Source: Methylobacterium sp. E-066
GTDB taxonomy: Bacteria > Pseudomonadota > Alphaproteobacteria > Rhizobiales > Beijerinckiaceae
Direction of reading: 5' to 3'
DNA length: 64,000 nucleotides
NCBI RefSeq assembly: GCF_022829635.1
Contig: NZ_JAKSYO010000042.1
Span: 39,890 to 103,889, forward strand
Positions within the stretch are counted from its first letter, which is position 1. Every line of letters begins with the position of its first letter. A program made the position numbers and the translations under genes. A model generated the notes under the pieces. It was not told where the DNA came from. It saw nothing but the letters and a program-made list of their open reading frames with translations, and searched no databases. Of the stretch, positions 61,928 to 64,000 are shown piece by piece.

Positions 61928-62457
61928 TGGCGGGCTGCCTGGTCCTGGTGGTCGGCCCGAGCGGGGCCGGCAAGGACACGCTGATAAGGTTCGCCCGTGC
62001 GGCGCTCGCGGGTGATCCGCGCTACGTCTTTCCCCGCCGGCTCGTGACCCGGCCGCCCTCCGGCGACGAGGATAACGACGAGATCGACGAGGCCGCCTTC
62101 GCGCGTGGCTGCGCCGATGGGGCCTTCACCCTGAGCTGGCGTGCGCACGGCCTCGGCTACGCCATTCCGGCGCGGGCCACCGATCTCGTCGCCACCGGGC
62201 ATGTCGTGGTCTGCAACGTGTCCCGCCGGATCGTCGAGGAGGTCCGGGGGAAGGGCCTGCGCGTCAGCGTCGTCGAGATCACGGCCCCCCCCGAGATCCT
62301 GGCCAGCCGGATCGCGGCCCGGGGCCGGCCGGAGGACGGCGACCTCGCCGCGCGCCTGGCCCGGGAGGCCCGGGTTCGTGCCGATCTCACCATCCTCAAC
62401 ACCGGCGCACCGGACGAGGGAGCGGCCCGGCTGATCGCGCATCTGCGCGCCTGTTAG
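61927..62457 (+). CDS. phnN: Ribose 1,5-bisphosphate phosphokinase PhnN
   Basis: A 176-residue nucleotide kinase-like protein that makes PRPP from ribose 1,5-bisphosphate, completing salvage from the C-P lyase pathway. VVGPSGAGKDTLIRFARAAL is the P-loop, VFPRRLVTRPPSGDEDNDEIDEAAF and HGLGYAIPARATDLVATGHVVVCNVSR follow. Its TAG stop lies at the start of a family 3 repeat. It ends the operon. Confidence 0.93.
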   Translation: MAGCLVLVVGPSGAGKDTLIRFARAALAGDPRYVFPRRLVTRPPSGDEDNDEIDEAAFARGCADGAFTLSWRAHGLGYAIPARATDLVATGHVVVCNVSRRIVEEVRGKGLRVSVVEITAPPEILASRIAARGRPEDGDLAARLAREARVRADLTILNTGAPDEGAARLIAHLRAC

Positions 62458-62524
62458 AGCGCACGCCGCCGAAGGGGATACCGGCTCGGCATAAGCGAGC
62501 GCGTCGAATCACAGATTGAGAGCC
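62454..62524 (+). repeat. Interspersed repeat, family 3, copy 2
   Basis: TTAGAGCGCACGCCGCCGAAG ... ACCGGCTCGGC ... GAGCGCG ... TTGAGAGCC. It matches the copy at 31865-31938 and partly 40105-40166. Its TTAG supplies the phnN stop codon. Confidence 0.72.
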
Positions 62525-62582
62525 GGGCCGTTGGCGCGACGATGGCTGCGCACCGAAACATGTGTCGCAGGACAAAGAAAAA

Positions 62583-62610
62583 GGGCGTGCGCCGATGACG
62601 GCACACGCCC
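62583..62610 (-). terminator. Rho-independent terminator of the outer-membrane protein gene
   Basis: Stem GGGCGTG-CG-CCG / CGG-CA-CACGCCC with ATGA loop. On the minus strand it is followed by TTTTTCTTTGTC, a strong U tract, 53 bases after the stop of the outer-membrane protein gene. It is between two convergent operons and also separates phnN. Confidence 0.82.
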
Positions 62611-62617
62611 TCGAAAG

Positions 62618-62646
62618 ACAGCCCGGGAGGATCGCTCCCGGGCTGT
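62618..62646. terminator. Second hairpin between convergent phn and porin genes
   Basis: A perfect 12-base stem ACAGCCCGGGAG / CTCCCGGGCTGT with a 5-base loop lies 17 bases from the outer-membrane gene stop. It has no clear U tract on either side and may serve as a secondary terminator or mRNA 3' protection. Confidence 0.5.
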
Positions 62647-62662
62647 GTCGTCCGGCTAGATC

Positions 62663-63526
62663 CTAGAAGCCGCCGAACTTGTAGTTGAATCCGGCGCGGA
62701 CGATGCTGCCCTCGGTCCGGAAGCGCGAGATGTACGAGCCGGTGCCGACGCCCGGGAGCGCGGCGACGAGCACGCTCTGACTGCCGAGGTCGTAGTGCAG
62801 GTACTCGGCCTTGATGGTCACGGCGTCGTACTTGATGCCGAAATACTTGCCGACCGCGAAGGTGTTCAGGAAGCTGTCGGTCGGGATGGCGAACTCGATA
62901 CCGCCGCCATAGGCGAAGCCGGTCTTGAAGTCGTCGTAGCGGCCGGCGAACTGCAGGGCGCCATCGGGCCGGTAGAAGTTCGCATCGTGGAACACGTTGC
63001 CGTAGGCGAGACCGCCCGTGCCGTACACCAGGACCCGGTCGAACGCGTAGCCGACGCGGCCGGTGAGGGTGCCGAGCCAGTCGAGGCTCTGGCGGAACTG
63101 GCTGATGTTGGGGATCGTGCCGCCGGCGTTCGGCGCGCCGACAACCACCCGGTTCTTAGTGATGTCGGTCCAGTCGATGCTGTTGGCGATACCGACGACG
63201 ATGCCGGAGCCGGGCGTGAACTGATAGTTGTAGCCGGCGGTGCCGCCGATGTTGGCGATGCCGTCCTGCGAGGTCGAGGTCAGGAACGGGCGGCGGTTGA
63301 GCTGCACGTTGGTGGCATTGACCGGGAGGACGCCGACCGTGGTGATGGGCTGACGATCCGTGAAGGTGTAGGCCGACTCGAGACCTGCGTAGAAGCCCGT
63401 CCAGGTGAAGACCGGCACCGGGGTGAAGACCGGCGGCGGCGCAGCGCGGCGCGGCAGGTCGGCCGCGACGGCGGCCGTCGAGACCAGGGCCGTGGCGGCG
63501 CTGGCGAGGAGGAACTTCTTCATCAT
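62663..63526 (-). CDS. Outer-membrane beta-barrel protein (Omp25/opacity-like)
   Basis: A 287-residue exported outer-membrane protein. The signal peptide is KKFLLASAATALVSTAAVAA. The N-terminal mature part is the proline-rich DLPRRAAPPPVFTPVPVFTWTGFYAGLESAYTF, typical of alphaproteobacterial porin-like OMPs, and the barrel ends SIVRAGFNYKFGGF with a terminal Phe. Hydrophilic beta strands such as WLGTLTGRVGYAFDRVLVYGTGGLAYG follow. The start is MMKKF; ATG 63523 is equivalent. It is divergent from tuf. Confidence 0.9.
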   Translation of the reverse strand: MMKKFLLASAATALVSTAAVAADLPRRAAPPPVFTPVPVFTWTGFYAGLESAYTFTDRQPITTVGVLPVNATNVQLNRRPFLTSTSQDGIANIGGTAGYNYQFTPGSGIVVGIANSIDWTDITKNRVVVGAPNAGGTIPNISQFRQSLDWLGTLTGRVGYAFDRVLVYGTGGLAYGNVFHDANFYRPDGALQFAGRYDDFKTGFAYGGGIEFAIPTDSFLNTFAVGKYFGIKYDAVTIKAEYLHYDLGSQSVLVAALPGVGTGSYISRFRTEGSIVRAGFNYKFGGF

Positions 63527-63838
63527 GTTCGCGGGACCCAGGTGACCAGTGGTTGTCCCCACTTAAGCTCGGCCGCGTCGGGTCCGCTATGCCCTGCAAG
63601 CCACACTGTGTCTCGAAAGTGTCCACCGAAATTGCCGATCATCAATATCCACGGCGTGCAAAGTGGTCGGCCGGCGCTTGACAGGCTGCGCCGCGCGGGG
63701 GTGCCCATGCGCACCGGACCTTGATCGCGAGCGGCCGACCCTCTAAGCGGACCGCGTTTTTCGCCCCTCTTTACGCGTTCGGGGGCGGCCGACCAGGATC
63801 CGGGGAACAGCGTGGTCCCCGCCGCAGGAATGGGAATC
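63527..63838. other. Divergent region between the outer-membrane gene and tuf
   Basis: The 312 bases hold promoter regions for both genes. TTGACA at 63678-63683 resembles a -35 box in the tuf direction, but no clear -10 follows at 17 bases. No tRNA or small gene was recognised. Confidence 0.4.
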
Positions 63839-64000
63839 ATGGGCAAGGAAAAGTTCTCCCGCACCAAGCCGCACTGCAACATCGGCACGATCGGTCACGT
63901 CGACCACGGCAAGACGTCGCTGACGGCGGCGATCACGAAGGTCCTGGCGGAGACGGGCGGGGCGACGTTCACGGCCTACGACCAGATCGACAAGGCGCCG
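63839..64000 (+). CDS. tuf: Elongation factor Tu, partial (5' end only)
   Basis: The first 54 codons of EF-Tu run off the window. They start [38 protein letters not shown], containing the P-loop [10 protein letters not shown]-Tu delivers aminoacyl-tRNA to the ribosome. GGAA precedes the ATG. This copy is separated from the outer-membrane gene by a divergent promoter region; bacteria of this group often have two tuf genes. Confidence 0.97.
   Translation, partial: MGKEKFSRTKPHCNIGTIGHVDHGKTSLTAAITKVLAETGGATFTAYDQIDKAP

Noticed and set aside
63678..63706. Possible sigma-70 promoter for tuf
   Set aside because: TTGACA is present but there is no convincing -10 at the proper distance.

Overview
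The window is high-GC alphaproteobacterial chromosome, most likely Methylobacterium or a close relative. This rests on a short DHFR-like protein resembling methylotroph dihydromethanopterin reductase (DmrA), a Ros/MucR-family regulator, a PhnF-type C-P lyase cluster with duplicated transporter parts, and interspersed palindromic repeats. The species is not determined. Genes are dense, and most long antisense open frames are GC-driven shadows.

Layout. 0.1-14.6 kb is mostly housekeeping: a ParE-type toxin-antitoxin pair, a DUF971 protein, moaA, radA, alr, a queuosine-precursor transporter, cvpA, purF, an SDR oxidoreductase, dmrA, a Phd/VapC pair, a YbdK-like ligase, der, a TPR membrane protein and an NnrU-like protein. 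14.6-26.8 kb is mixed accessory DNA: an exported beta-propeller-like protein whose 5' end is built of repeats, a flavin-type oxidase, a pentapeptide-periodic protein, a SRAP protein, a double-PAS chemotaxis receptor, a yellow/MRJP-type exported protein, a zinc alcohol dehydrogenase, an Old Yellow Enzyme, a HigBA-like pair with a clear promoter/operator, and a UGT-type glycosyltransferase. 27.2-29.2 kb is a compact exosortase unit: substrate with a PEP-CTERM-like tail, exosortase, EpsI-like partner. 29.2-31.3 kb holds two TPM-domain proteins and LemA.

32.0-36.6 kb is a LysR / class III CoA-transferase / HMG-CoA lyase / MFS unit that probably takes up and cleaves a branched dicarboxylic acid. 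The LysR gene has no ATG, GTG or TTG that would include its DNA-binding domain. 36.6-41.1 kb carries four tandem AraC-family paralogues of 318-319 residues. These are followed by a MucR-like protein lacking zinc ligands, a PiT phosphate transporter, and a PAP2-phosphatase autotransporter interrupted by one in-frame amber codon.

48.7-62.5 kb is a complete phosphonate uptake and C-P lyase locus. One half holds a 2H phosphoesterase-like protein, a hexapeptide acetyltransferase and phnC-D-D-E-E. The other half is the divergent phnF regulator and phnG-H-I-J-(GNAT)-K-L-M-N. phnJ carries an in-frame copy of an interspersed palindromic repeat, adding about 55 residues before the conserved domain. The window ends with an outer-membrane beta-barrel gene and the first 54 codons of tuf.

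At least four families of palindromic or interspersed repeats sit between genes, and in two places (about 14.8 kb and phnJ) they extend into reading frames. No rRNA, tRNA, CRISPR array, insertion sequence or prophage was recognised.
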